DNA from: Leuctra nigra
Taxonomy: Eukaryota > Arthropoda > Insecta > Plecoptera > Leuctridae
Assembly: GCA_934045905.1 (NCBI GenBank)
Contig: OW203762.1
Location: 53,345,411-53,409,410 of the forward strand
Direction of reading: 5' to 3'
DNA: 64,000 nt
The translations under genes were made by a program, and so were the position numbers. Every line of letters starts with the position of its first letter. Position 1 is the stretch's first letter. Under the pieces are notes generated by a model, which saw only the letters and a program-made list of their open reading frames with translations, was not told the origin of the DNA and did not search any database. This document shows positions 33,901-48,900 of this stretch, one piece after another.

Positions 33901-36900
33901 AGTGAAGTTGGATTCATATTTACAAGTGAAAATTTGCGGCCAGTCTTCTGCTTGTCCTGAATTTAATTGCAGATAAAACAATGCATGTTCCATTTAAAGG
34001 GTGATTGTGTCTGTCCTCGACAATCGTTTGAGGGGAGGTGGTGTTGGTGTTTCTCTGTCTGCACTTTCTTCAAGCTTTCTTTTGGTGGCGTATTCGAGTT
34101 GTCTTTTGTTTGTGTATAACAATTTACATGTTCCATGAAATTTAAATGGAAAATCCTCTGGTTTTCTCTTTCTGTATGGTAAAAGTTAGGCGACCACATC
34201 ATCATCCCGGACCGTACAAGCTTTGATGAGAGACAGCAGTCCCCTTTTTGTGATTTTAACTATCGTGTCATTTTTAGTCAATTTCATAACAAAATACACA
34301 TGAATCGTGGTCGGTGGTTTGTTCCTCGATTAGTTCTAAACAAATATCTCTGATTTATCTGATGATGTTGATGGTTTATTCAGATGTGTGACTTTACCAT
34401 CTTCTTTCTCTATATTTGAGAAAAGATTCAATCAGTCACGTATGAGTAGTACAATTGAACAGCTTATAAAAATGTGTAGGTATTTTAACTTACCCATTAT
34501 TGTTCACGAATGTGACTGTGATTCTCACCCACACATTTAATATTGAATATTATAAAATATAGAATTGTTAGATGATAGGAAACAAATTATAAGCAAATAG
34601 CTATACACTATATGCACTATAATAATAATAATAATAATTCTTTATTTTGCGCAAGCGCTATCTTTCACAAATCAGTACAATACAAAGATACATAAAGATA
34701 CACAATAAAGACACAAACCAAAGAATTAACACACTAAAAACATAGAATAATCTAATTAGGATGTCAACATAAATGTTTCCGTCATTATAATTTCTAAAAG
34801 TTTGCTTTTAAATATGCTAAGACTCCTCACACTTTTAACATTAAGTGGAAGAGCATTAAAAGAACGAATCCCAAGATAAAATAAAGATTTGGCCGATGAT
34901 TGTTTATGAACATGGTTTAGAAAAAAATTATTATGCGCTCTCGTGTAATGCTGATGGACATTTTCAACTTTTTCAGTGTTTGTAAAATATGCAGGTAGAA
35001 GACCATTTTGAAGTTTGTAAATAAAACACATGCCTTGAAAATACACATAATCCTTAATCCTTAGCCAATTTAGAGATTTTAACATAGTATTTACAGGTGT
35101 ATATCTACTACATTTCAGAATAATCCTCATGCCTCTATTTTGTAGAATCTGTAGTCTTTCAATATCTGTATTAAATGCCTGATACAATAAAATCATACAA
35201 AAGGTAAGGTGTGGTTTAATAATAGTGTTATATATACATAGTTTTGTGGCTACTGTCAGGTGCTGACCTATCCTACTAAGGTAGCTAAGTTTTTTTCTGA
35301 TTTTGTTCTCTATGTACAGTATATGTTGTTTAAAACTTAGATTTACATCCAACAACATACCTAAGTATTTGAATGATTTAACACATTCCACTAACTCACC
35401 ATTTAGTACAATATTAACTTCACAATTATCAGTTGTGTTCATATAATGTAGTTTCCCAGTACCAATCATCATTGCCTTACACTTACTATTGTTCAGCTTT
35501 AGCATATTAATGCTCAACCAGTCAGTCACTACCTTCAATTCTTCGTTCAATGTATTGTTCAAATCAGTCATATCATTTCCACCATAGAAGATGACTGTAT
35601 CATCTGCATAGACATTTATCACACATTTATTTAAACAACAATGTATGTCATTAACATACACTGAAAATAAGAATGGTCCTAAGACTGAGCCTTGTGGTAC
35701 TCCTAGATTTACATCGATAGTGTCTGAGATTTCCCCATCAAATTTAGTTCTTTGAGCTCTCTCATTGAGATAATCATCGAGCACACGAGCACGAGCACAC
35801 GAGCACATCGAGCTATAGATAATATCTATAGCACACTATAGATATACACTATACGCAAAACAATTTCACTGCACTTTGAAAACTGAGCAAACGGAAATGC
35901 ACATCATTCCTCCAGGAATGATGTGCTGAATGCAACTGAACTGAATGCATTATCCTGTAACACAACACACCGCAGGACAGTGGGAACTTGATATTTAAAG
36001 TCTTTTTCCAAATTTATCAACTTGTCAATTTTAATCACTACACGTGTTTAACTTCAGTTTTGGTCTTTTGAAGTAATGGTGAAGTTTAAAAGCCATGTCC
36101 TGCAGCAATGAAGAGTCAAATAAATCAGATTCGGTGCTTGTTAGTTCTAAACCTATAAAATGTAATGTCTTTCTTGGGGGTCAGATCTAAGGGTAGACCA
36201 TCTGGTCAATGTCAAAGGTCAAGAGTTGAGGGTGGAATGTAAAAATCTTAATATTTGAGTGTGGTTTCAAGTTAACTTGAAGCCAAACACTGCATCTGAT
36301 TCTGGAAGAGCTCATACCATTGGCCTGTGTCAACCAATCATAAATAGTTTTATATAATTTTTAAGAATTGTGAGAAACATGATAGGTTTTTAGAGAGTAA
36401 AGAGAACATAAGAAATCGGGCTGTGGAAATAAGTAACAACTATAGTCAAGTGTGAGTGCTATACGCTAACTGATATTTCATAGTTAGTTGTTGAGTGTAA
36501 TTGTGAAAGAAGATAGTGAAAAGTTGGCCCTATAGTTGTCCTAAGTGAAACCGCCCTCCCCTGCAGTTGACAACAAACATTGGATTACACAACTGACAAT
36601 ATCAACATCAGCAACATATACCAGTATCGTAATACAATAATAAATGAGTGTCATTGCCTCGAAAACCTCTTAAACGAATCATAAAAATTATTTACGCCGC
36701 GCTATATGAGCTCACATCTCACATTTCATACATAAATAGTTTCTTATTTTACATCTCTAAAAATAATTGAAAACGAAACACGAAGTTTGTTGTTTACAGT
36801 GTGAATGTTTTCGAACATAATGTTACCGATGTTATACTACACCAGAGTAAAAGTGATCAATTATAATGTAATTTGTATTGCGAACCTTCCAAACCTAACG

Positions 36901-39900
36901 CGTACGTACTACTAGCGCAGTGTGTTGCCAGGTCAGGCGCAGCGGGACAAGAAAACCTTCCGCGAACTAAAAATACCATTTCACTAATAAGATCGCGTCC
37001 AATAAATCTCAAAAAATTCACAAAACTTCATGGATATATACTCTTCATTTTCCACCCAAATAAATAATAGGTCATCGCGAGAAATGTTTCTCAAACGATT
37101 AAAATACAAAATAAGTGCGGTCCAAAAAATTGCCGTTCAAAAATGTGTTCAAAAATGCATACAATCAAAACAAAAAGATTTTGGCCAATGACATCTGCAC
37201 CAATGTCTTCGCCAATATGTTTTTGGTGTATTGTATTTTTTTCATAATTTTATTCCAATTACTTTCGTGGATAACGCATTGTATGTTTGAAATGGCCAAG
37301 TTCCCTGGACGTCCATAATTTTTTGTTTTTATTTTTTTGGGGTGGCTTCCGGTAAAGTTTTTTTGTTTTTTTTTGAATGGTGGATGTGTTAGGGTGCGAA
37401 GAACATTTGTGCAAATTTTCAGCTTATTATAAGACCGATGTGACAAATGTCAAATTTTAATTCTATTACTGCACGGCTAGAAGTCAGTGTTGTTCCTTCT
37501 TGAAACAGCATTTTGTTGTGAGCCATAAAAATTATAGACGTTTACAATTTTAATTGTTTAACGTCCACTATTGTACCTATAACTTATTCTACAACTTTGT
37601 CCAATGCGATGAATAATTGTGCGATGATGATAACTTAATGGTCAGGGTTTCATGGAATGTGGGAAGGGGTGGTGGTGGTGGCCTATTAGTAGGAACTGCA
37701 TTTTCTTTTCAACTGAGGAATAAGTATATGATCTCCAGAGTGCAAGTCCAGAGTGAAATGTCGAGTATTAAAGTTAGCAACTAACTTGGTTCTTCTTCTC
37801 ATGTAGAGCTTATACTTGGCGTCGGCTCTGATAAAGTTCATCTGGACGAGTGGAGGTCCCTACCATCTAGCCGGCGACATGCCGTTCGTCGGACTGCCCA
37901 AGTCCGCGCTGGCGTGCTTGTCGGCCAGACGCGCAGTGGCCGAGGAGATGAGCAGCTCTGAGAACAGTGTGAGCATGGAAGCCAGCAACTCGGAGGACGA
38001 GCAAGGCAGCTCTCCGCACAAGACGCCCAGCGAGGATGCTAGCGACGGACCGACACCGTGCAAGCAGCCGCGTAAGCAGCATCGTGACCATGATGAGAGC
38101 TCGGACGGTGAGCACCAGCCTCTATCATCTCCCCTCATCTCCTCATACTCTACTCACAATTTCCTCTTGCACATGATTTTTGTCATGAATAAAGTTATTC
38201 AATAACCAGATCACTGATAGCATACAGCTTAAAAACTCTCAGTAGGTATAATTTATGTGCTCGGTTAGCTGACTGCGGCCTGCAAGGTGTTCTCTTTGTT
38301 TATACAAAACACAGAAACAAAGAAATTTTAATTTTAATAGCCGGCTATACCTAAATTTGTAATCAGTTATGGTCCTGATTCCACCGATACACAGTTAACG
38401 GGATCATGCCGCCTTGATGTTCCCAAAGCTAAATGTTCTCTGATTTCCATCCTATTTTTCTTTTTTTAGTTAAAATGAAAATATACCTCTGCATAATGTG
38501 ATGCCAGTTTTTTATTTGACGTAGTACCTACCTACCTACTTGGTATAGGTAACTAAAAAAATATGCATTTTCTTTTTTTTTGGCCGAAAGCACCACACTG
38601 TATCTTTTCAATTATTCTCAGTGGGCTACAGGAAAAATATATACTATTACTAGAGCCAGTTTTAAATGGTGATGCGCGAATTCGCGAATTGTTCTGATTG
38701 CACTATTTTCTTCTACTAAAATCCATTTCATTGTGTATAGATCCCAAATCTACCATTTTTACATCGCGAAAAAAAACGAAATCCAACCCTGATCGCGATA
38801 TTCAACATTTTCCGCGAAATGACCACGAAATAAAGGTTTTCTATTAAAATTACTGATTTTATTCCCCTAACAGGTCACACAACAACAAACGAAACCAGTT
38901 TCTTTCCATGTGCTACTCACTCAACCCCCTCCCCCTCGCCAGACACTTTGCTACCCACCCTCAAAGTGAACCAGACCAGTCTAACCAGTTGATGATGCCT
39001 CCAGGCTGCTTTGTTCTGCGCCCCCATCTGTTCAAGGTCGACCGGTTTTCCCAACCCCCCTTCCACCCTCAACCAGTCGCAACTATTTATCAATAGTCTA
39101 CTTACACAGAAGGATATTTTGGAACAATTACTGCACTGAAAATTGTTGGATTGGAAAAAAAAATATCTTGTCAAACTATACATTTTGCGTCATGAAATTT
39201 TAAATATTATGTATCATCTATACTAGTACAGAGAAAATGTGGGTTGGGGAAAAGACAGTACAGAGCATTAAAGACGCCATTCTAGACAAGCCTATTTCAG
39301 TGCTAATAGTGCATGACCAATCCATTCCAATCCCTCCTCAAAAGTGGCATACATGTTTTTCATCTAATTATGGTTTCTGGGGGCTATTACAATGTGTTTT
39401 ATAACCAATTTAATATCACCACAAAATCGCGAAATCCCTCTTCCAGAAAAAACACAAAAAACGAAATTGATGATTTTAAAAACGAATTTTAAGAAATAAA
39501 ATCACCATTTAAAACTGGCTCTAACTATTACATTTATTTTGCACTACGTAGTAGGTAGGTATCTTGGTGATGTAAGGTGATAAGTGACCTATAGGTAGCT
39601 ACTGGTAGTGTTCATGTAGTATTTTTGCGATCCTTTGACTCAGTTTATAATAATTGGTATCTTTTATTTCCTTTCAGAGTTCCTTTCTTCAAATTAACAA
39701 TAGTCCAAATAAACATTTTTTAATCTCCTAGTTTGTGAAACTTCCAAGTGCACATGCTTGTGATTTCCACTCGGATTGTTCACTTGTGAAGCTGCGACGT
39801 GTTCCTCATTAAACTTTGCCTAGTGGTTCATGAGATCTGGGGTCTTATTCTAAATTTCTCGTTAGTTGTTACTGTGAGATGACAAGTCATCAGAAATTTA

Positions 39901-42900
39901 CCAGTACATAGTAGCACAGTTAGTTCTACAGTGAGGCAGTATCAAGTGAAACGACACAACAAGGAAATTTAGAATAAGAGTCCTGTATGATGTCACTTCA
40001 CATCCCGTACCTGGTATATTTTGCTATATAGTATGATCAAGATCTCAAGAAATACTTTGTGGTTTGAGTTGACTTCGCTTAGCAAGGATCACTGGCCGAG
40101 CTAGAGTGTAATCGACCTAGCGTATCTATATCGTTACCCATACACTAATTATGAAAGGCTGTTCTCTAGTTAACGTAAGATCACAAGTACCTAATTGAAG
40201 TTGGAATAAAATGTTAAAATAAATTATAAATTATAAGTACCTACTTCCTATATTTGTTGACTGAAACACTTTCAATGTAATTTCATCGTGTAGAAATGAG
40301 CACCTTTCGACGGCAGTATTGCCACCTTCCTCAGAGAAAAATTGAAAATGTAAAACAATTCAAAAGTTGCTTTTGGGCCACAACATAAAATTCAGTTACA
40401 TATTTTTATGATGTAGGCTATTTAATAATGAATGCTTTTGGGTTAATTGATGCTAAGCAAAGTGATGTTGAAATCTTTGGTAGGTACAGTCTGTTTTTTT
40501 ACTGTATGAACTCTCACCAGATGGAGCCACAGTCAGTTGTTCTGCTAGGCCGAGAAAGACTTCAAAGTGTCATTATAATATTGGATTAACAATGTTGAGT
40601 CTTGATGTTGGTTGCAGCTCTAATATGGACAATATTTGTTTCCTTCCAGAGAGTGATAAGATTGATGACATGGAGGAAGAAGATGAAGATGAAGAGGAGG
40701 ATGATCTCAAAGAGATAGTCGATGCCAAGAACCAGTTTATCGGCCTGAAGAAGCCTGATCTGAGTGAACTGTGCATCAAGAGTGAACATTGTTTGCCTGT
40801 GAAAGAGCACATAGAGAGTGAGAACGAAGCCGATGCCGAGGACAACATGGACAAAGTTGTGGCGAAGAAGAAAGTGTATCGGAAACACAAGAAGCCGCAG
40901 AAGTGCTTGGAGAGCTGTGCGAATTTGTGCGAGGTTCGAACAATGAACATCGAGGAGTGTTCCGAGGAGGAAGCTTCGGACGAATGTCACGACAAGCCGG
41001 ACCAGCAGGTGCCAGCACTGTGCAAGGCGACGACCGAGTTCCTGGAGGCGGAGGAGAGTTCTCCCGAGTCCGTGCAAGGCGGAGCAATGAGCGAGCTGGC
41101 CAGCCTCGTGCAGAGATCTCCACATGAGGTGCACGACTGTCGGCCGTTCCTCCGCACCTTCCAAGCGCACGGAGAGCTCATGGACGACATGAGCGCGGAC
41201 GAAGGCAGCTACTCCTCCCGGATGAGCAACAAGTCGGAGAAGAACATGGCCGACTTCGATGGCGAGGACTCGGGCTGTGACGACGAGTTGGCACAGCTCG
41301 CTCAAGTCAAGGTCAGTTGCGGGTCTTAACAGCTCTCATAAGTTACTGTGGGTGTACATTGATTGAGCAACGAGGTACTATGTAAAATTTCGGCGCTAAT
41401 TTCTTCATTATTTTATTGAGCGAGCGAAGCGAGCGTCTCCATTTGGCTCTTTTGGCACGGACCTCTGTTTTTTTTTTTGTTTGTTTTTTTTTTTTTCTGT
41501 TACTGACGATATACAGGTTAGAGTTTTTCTTCGATCGAGCTGAAATTTTGCACACATGTACGTAACATTTCTGATTGTTGCAGACCCTAATTTTTTTGAA
41601 ATCCATTGATTGGTTCAAATTTAAAAAAAAATAACTTTCGATTGGTTGTTTTGATCAAATTGAAATTTTGACAAGTCATTACCCCCAACATTGTACCCAA
41701 TCAAACAAAGTTTCAGCCAAATCCTCCCATTGGTTAAAATTTAAAACCATCTTTCCTGTGTTTTTAGAAATTTAAACTATAACCGATTGAACGATCAACT
41801 TATAACTTCGCATGATGGTTGGGACCAACATTATCTGCATTTTTGACAATTTTCATACTAATCTGTGTTTAAATCCAAACGTTATTGACATTTTACGGAC
41901 TATTTGCGTGTTGGCTGTCAAATTCACGGCGACTTAGACTCTTCAGTTCAAGGCAAGGTAGTTAGAGCAGAAACTTTCAAACGCAAATGAAACTGATAAT
42001 GACCGTTTAACAGTCGATCTGATATTGTGTAGACACACTTATATCATATGAGTGGTCTCAGGTATATTTTTTGAAGGAGATCCTGTGATTTTTGAAAATT
42101 AACACGGAACAGTTCAATCATAAAGGTTCAATCGATCAACTTAAAGCTTTGCATGGTTATTTGGACCAATATTTTAGGAATGTTTTGAGATTTCTATACA
42201 AATCTGTGGCGAAATTTTAGAATTATTGGCTTTTAATGACATTTTCGATAGACAGAATTTCGGTTCGAGGTGTTGCGCGTATCCGTGCTCGCTCATCAAC
42301 GCGTTACTCAGATTCATTGGTTAAAATTTAAATAAATATCTCCTGATAGGCTGAAAAATGAAAACGGTCTTCGATAATTCTGATCAAACTCATATTTTGC
42401 ATGATCATTAAGACCAATATTGTCTCTTATTTTACAAAATTTCATCCCAATCAGTTAAGAACGTATGAAGTTATTTACATTTTTAATATCTGTCAGTAAT
42501 GAAGTATCGAAATGAATGTTTTCCAGTGCCAATTGAAAATTGATTCTGATTTGCTTTATGAACCAGGTGCTAAGATGCTATTTTAAAGTTTCGATGAAAA
42601 GCATACACTTTTAAGTTGATATCATAATCAATTCCATATGGATGTATATGTTTTCTGTGCGTTGTGTACGCATTTCCGGTTCGAGAATTTGCACGTACCC
42701 GTGCTCGCTCATCAACGCGTTACACTGAGCGTTTTCCTAGTTATTATTTTACCTATTGATTGATACAACTTTGACAAGGTAATGCTTCTTTACTTACAAT
42801 AATATGGTCAATGTTCTTGAGTGAACTTGTTCGTCGGTTGTTGTAGGTAGTTGTGTAAGAATTATAGGTAGCTAGGATTGTTTCAATACGAACTTGGATT

Positions 42901-45900
42901 GATCTAATTTTGAATAGGTACCTACCATATTCTACTGAATCAAAAATAATCTATAAATATTTTTAGCACTTAATATATTTATTAATTTTTAGTAAATGTT
43001 AACAACTTAACAATGAAGAATTTTTTATTTTACCTAATTTGGTTACAAATTCAATTTTTATTTATTTGGTGCGTGGTGCGCCAAGTTTTGCCAGTTTTGC
43101 CAGCGCCAGTTTTGTGGTGCGAGTACGATCAACATTTATTTCACATCGTACATAATAAGCGAAGAGTAATGAACACAAAATTTGAATTTCACACTAAGAA
43201 AAGTTATCTAGCAAAGCAATTGTAAAATAAAAAATGACCTTTTAATATAACTACCTACTGCACTCATTTATCTCTTCAAAATGAATATTCATCTGAAGAG
43301 ATTCTAATGTAACGTTGTTGCATGCAGGCCCACTTGTCGCCGCACTCTCTTCCCCCGCACCTGGCATTCCACGCGCGCTTCCCCTCGAGCAAGCTGCCGC
43401 TGCGCCATGGGCACATCGCCGAGGTGACGCGCATCCTCTCGCAGTTCAAGATCGAGAATGTCTGCCAGCCCGGCAACACACTGCTGTGGGATCTCCTGCA
43501 AGACGACAAGATTGTGAGTTACCCTCTCCATCTCTTGTCTCTTGATCTACTAATTGAAGACATAATGTTCAATGTTCCAAAATGTTTTAATAATCAAACG
43601 GAAGAAGTTTGAAGTTGCTTTTACTGTAAAGTTATTATTGTTCTTGTTTTGTGAATAATGTGACGTGGATGTTTCTAGACTCAACTCGGAGACGGTCTCG
43701 CCATTGAAGCAGAGAAGGCACTCTGCACGCTGCTTTGTTTCAACACCGAGAGATTGATTAGAATGAAGTTTATCGAGGGTTGCTTGGCCAACTTAGCCAA
43801 TAATTGGTAAGAATCAATATCAAACATTTGTCTTGTAGATTTGATTAAAAGTGATGATTAATTTATTCTCATCATTGGTTGTTCATGCTGAGAAAATATA
43901 CTATTAATATTATATAGACTTCCTTTGTCGGGTTATGCAGTGAGATTACAGTGATAGTGATTATAGTGATCTCACATTAGAGAGAATCTACATAGGTACT
44001 CTCCGCAGCGCTACTTGCTAAATATATTTGTACTATTCTCAAGGGAAGTCCTCACAATATTCTTCTATATTTGTCCTTGGTTCTATTATTAGAGCCAGTT
44101 TTAAATGGTGATGCGCGAATTCGCGAATTGTTCTGATTGCACTATTTTCTTCTACTAAAATCCATTTCATTGTGTATAGATCCCAAATCTACCATTTTTA
44201 CATCGCGAAAAAAAACGAAATCCAACCCTGATCGCGATATTCAACATTTTCCGCGAAATGACCACGAAATAGAGGTTTTCTATTAAAATTACTGCTTTTA
44301 TCCCCCTAACAGGTCACACAACAACAAACGAAACCAGTTTCTTTCCATATGCTACTCACTCAACCCCCTCCCCCTCGCCAGACACTTTGCTACCCACCCT
44401 CTAAGTGAACCAGACCAGTCTAACCAGTTGATGATGCCTCCAGGCTGCTTTGTTTTGCGCCCCCATCTGTTCAAGGTCGACCGGTTTTCCCAACCCCCCT
44501 TCCACCCTCAACCAGTCGCAACTATTCATCAATAGTCTACTGACACAGAAGGATTACTGCACTGAAAATTGTTGGATTGGGAAAGAAAATATCTTGTCAA
44601 ACTATACATTTTGCGTCATGAAATTTTAAATATGTATCATCTATACAGAGAAAATGTGGGTTGGGGAAAAGACAGTACAGAGCATTAAAGACGCCATTCT
44701 AGACAAGCCTATTTCAGTGCTAATAGTGCATGACCAATCCATTCCAATCCCTCCTCCAAAGTGGCATACATGTTTTTCATCAAATTATGGTTTCTGGGGG
44801 CTATTACAATGTGTTTTATAACCAATTTAATATCACCACAAAATCGCGAAATCCCTCTTCCAGAAAAAACACAAAAAACGAAATTGATGATCTTAAAAAC
44901 GAATTTTAAGAAATAAAATCACCATTTAAAACTGGCTCTATCTATTATACATTTTATTTATCCTAGAATGAAGATTTCACTTTTTCGATTTCGACACGTA
45001 AATTTGAAACATATCATGAGCTGTTTCTTCAGACTTTGACTTGCGTCTGTGTGGTTCCAGGTCCGTGGTTGTGTCGCTGCGCATGCTGCCGAAGCTGTTC
45101 GCCTCGTTCCAGCAGTTCCGCGGCATGGACACGCACCACGTGACCACGTGGGCCGAGGCGGAGCACAACATGATGGAGTACTTCTTCAGCAACCTGCAGG
45201 CCTACACTCGGAAAGGCGGCCCCGAGAGCAGTCTCTACACGCACCAGATGGAGGTGCAAGTGCGGCTCCAGTTCCTCACGTCGGTCTTCTCGCCCATCGG
45301 ATCCATGGACAGTTTCCGGTGAGATGACCGTCTTGTACTAGATTGTAATAACTCATTGTATTTGATGAAACCCAACTTCTTTATTGAACATACTTCTATA
45401 AAACTAGTAAAATGGGTAAATAGCAGACGACATACGTAATGTCGACTTACAGTACAACTCGCAATACTTTATTGTACGATGATGTTATTTAATGTGATGT
45501 CAGTTTACCTACTGTCTTCGCCTGGCAATGAGATTGTTTGTACCTACCATGACCCTTCCTCTTCCAAGGTCGTCACAATCTTCCACTAAGAGCGATCCCC
45601 AGGATGTGGCCTACGTGTGCCCCTCTCTTGATTGGTACGCCTCCGCCTCTCACCCACTTCCTCGTTCATCACCACCAATCAGGAGAGTACTATATTTAAT
45701 ATTACACACTTGGTCCTTCAGCCATTCATTGTTTAGCACGGACTTTGTTCCATTCCATTCCATCCTATGTCCTTACTACGTGGTTGTGAGTGGAGTCATT
45801 GACAAGAGATGTGAATCGGAGAAAATAGAGAAAATGTTCCTTTTTTCTGTATGTGTTTTTAAAAGAAATTGTAGGAAAGAATATTATACTACGTACAACA

Positions 45901-48900
45901 CCAGAATGTGCTAAAACAGCAGAATTATATATTTAAAAAACAAAATAATACAAGTGGTAACCCACCATACTATTCAAGAGAGTGATTAAATAATACAGTA
46001 AATGTATTACTAATATCAAATAATTAGTAAAACAATTTTAGAAACTAGGAAATGTTTCCGATTTATATTTTTCCGGAAAATTAACATCCCTTCTCAGAAT
46101 GCAGCTGTGTAATAATAATGTCTGGTTTGAATCTAAGTTTGAGCCTGAACCAAGTGGACATCCTGTGGCAATGCTTGGCAACGGACCCTCGCTGCTGCGA
46201 CGAGCTGTTCAGCTGGCTGCTGAGTCAGTCGAAGAGCAAGGACGGCCACGCGCTGGGGGTGGACTCGCTCAAGCACCTCTACCTGCGCAAGCTGCCGTCC
46301 CTGGAGCCCGAGACGATGAGCATGACGGGCCTGGCGCTCTTCCAGCAGCTGTGCAACCTCGCCCGCATCGCCACCGTGCACATGGACACGCTCCCCATGG
46401 AGGTGGAGGTCGTGGGCATGGACCACCTGTGGAGGATCGCACTCAGAGCCAACAGCACAGGTCAGAGACGTGGCGAAGTGCGACGGGTCATTGTTGACTT
46501 GCAACTAGTGCTAGATAAATGTCAGGATAAATGTTTCAAAGCAAATGTGAATTCAACATCTGTCGTTCTGCTAACTCAAAGACGTCACACATTTGCTGTA
46601 AAATTGCAGTCTTGTTGTTGCAAATTATATTGGTTTTTATTGTTTTAAGCCCCATTTACACAGTGCAATTTCTTGAACAACTTCTGTGTCACATTCCCAT
46701 TTTTCATACAATTTTGTATTTTTACGATGCAACTTTCTGTCACAGAACTTAAAACATGTTCTAATTTCCATTCAAGTGTGACACAGAAGTGTGGTACAGA
46801 AGTTGTACAAGAAGTCGCACCGTGTAAATGGGGAACATATTTAAGTGTTTTACTTCAGGGTTATAGAGACTATAATCTGTGTCTCTATAACCCTGAAGTA
46901 AAACATTTAAATATGTTATGTTCACAGCCTTCTTGACAGTCACTTCGTTCTCTGGGTAGCTTCCTGTCGACGTCTATGACGTCTTCGGTTTCTTGCACGG
47001 TTGGAGGCGCTACTCCCGGTGGTGGCAATAAAATGTACTACAAGATGACGTCATTTCCACTGCCATCTTTAATGCGAATCAAGAGAATCGAAGAGGCAGT
47101 GAGGCGGGCGGTAAAATTCGAATGTCGAATTGAATCTCTTGAATCGCATTAAAGAAGGCAGTGGAAATGACGTCATCTTGTAGAACATTTTATTGCCACC
47201 ACCGGGAATAGCGCCTCCAACCGTGCAAGAACCCGATAACGTCATAGTTTTAATTGGCCGTCGGCTGGAAGCTACCCAGAGAACGAAATGACTGTCGAGA
47301 AGGCTGTGGTTATGTTAGTCTACTAGTTTAGTAGAGTAAACGATAAAAACCAATCTAATTTGAACAACAAGACTGTAATTTTACAGCAAATGTGTGACGT
47401 CTTTGACAAAAAAAAATCTTAAATAAAAATAAAATTCTAAAAATTCTAATAAAATATTAAGTACCTACTGTAATTTTAATTGCTGATAATTGAGATCGAG
47501 CTATTAGTTGTTCCGTTGATAGAACCGTGATATTAAGTAGGTACAGAGCTCCTTCATGTTGTCTCGTACTGAATGTGTGGGTTTGTTCGCACAGACGTGA
47601 GCATGGCCGCCATCCAGTACCTCAACAGCTACTACGTGGGCCGCCAGCTGGACCACGAGTCTGAGTTTGTGTCACAGTGCATGGCGCATCTGGCGGCCGC
47701 CACCGGGGATCTGGCGGCGGCCGAGGAGTCCAGCCTGCTCTGCATCCAGCGCGCTCTACTGCTGCTCAAGACACACCTCGAGACTTTCAAGAGAAGGTCA
47801 GATACACTGACAAATAGTTCATGCATTTTTGAGTTTGTGACACTGTTCTTTTTTGTAAGAAATACATTTTTAATTAGTGGTGTTAGGTATATAAGAATTA
47901 CATTTACATTTTGAAAATAGTATCATAACAGGTGAGTGTGACCTTAAGCCCCATTTACACGGTGCAATTTCTTGAACAACTTCTGTGCCACAGAGGTTCT
48001 GCTCGTGCGCAGTATCACTTTTGAGATGATAAAGGGAATCGGCACATGTGCAGAACTTCTGTGACACAGAAGTTGTTCAAGAAATTGCACCGTGTAAATG
48101 GGGCTTTAGAAATGAATTTTCTGACGGCTTGATAACATTTTTGGTTTTGGTTTTGTCCAGTGTTCCCAAAAGTTCTTATTTGACATGCTACTCACTCTAC
48201 ACACACTAATCTTTGAATTTCATAGGTATAAATAATTTTAATAACTCCAATGTAATACTTATTAGTTACTATAACACAAAAGAAAATAGATATTGTAGTT
48301 GTACACCTTTTAATATTGGTTAAGGGCCAGTATTACCAAAGTTAATCTGCGCCGGATTAACTAAAATTTATTGGACTAAATTGACAGCACAGCCAATCAG
48401 ATACCTCATAATGATTAAACAGTTGAATTTAATCCGAAAGTTATTTAATCCTGCACAATTTAACTTTGGTAATACCGGGCCTAAGTAGCTAGAAATCTGT
48501 TTGATTTGATTTGCTTGATTTGTTCCCTAAAAAGTTTTTTTAAAAATGTTAATGCATTTTCGTTCCTACCTGCCTAGAGGGGTGCATAGAATAGATATCC
48601 GATGCGTTGAGCGTGAGTGATGTTGTGTTTGCAGATATGCGTACCACCTGCGACGGTGGGCTCTGGAAGGCCAGGGCGTGGGCAGCCACGTGCAGCTGAT
48701 CGGGGAGCGAGGCTGCCTGCCCATCCGCATCACCATCCAGCCCGCCGGCATGGTGGAGAAGGTCACTCTCGAGCTCATCACCAGCGATTACGTCGCAGAT
48801 CTGCGCGCCGAAGTCACCAAGTGGTGGGAGTCGCTGCAAGTACAGGTCAGAAAATCCGTCATTACACACGTCAAATACAATAGAATCTTTACTGTAGGTT

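Larger units (their letters stand above)
33126..37480. mobile_element. 4.35-kb element with ~600-bp terminal inverted repeats
   Basis: The left arm 33126-33734 and right arm 36881-37480 are long inverted copies. Both carry CACATCGGTCTTATAATAAG near the outer end and GTACGTACGCGTTAGGTTTG near the inner end. Outer tips share TAGCCG(A/T)GCAGTAA. The roughly 3.15-kb interior holds a coding remnant (33768-34205) and a nested minus-strand LINE (34620-35810). The whole sits in the intron after USP34 exon 3. The family is unknown to me. No target duplication is obvious. Confidence 0.8.

Noticed and set aside
33170..37446. Short frames in both arms of the 4.35-kb element
   Set aside because: The same sequence read twice in opposite orientation, A/T-rich, with no domain; not called as genes.
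40573..41305. Long minus-strand frame of 239 codons opposite USP34 exon 5
   Set aside because: The plus strand has conserved USP34 protein with matching splice phases; the opposite frame is a shadow of GC-rich acidic coding sequence.
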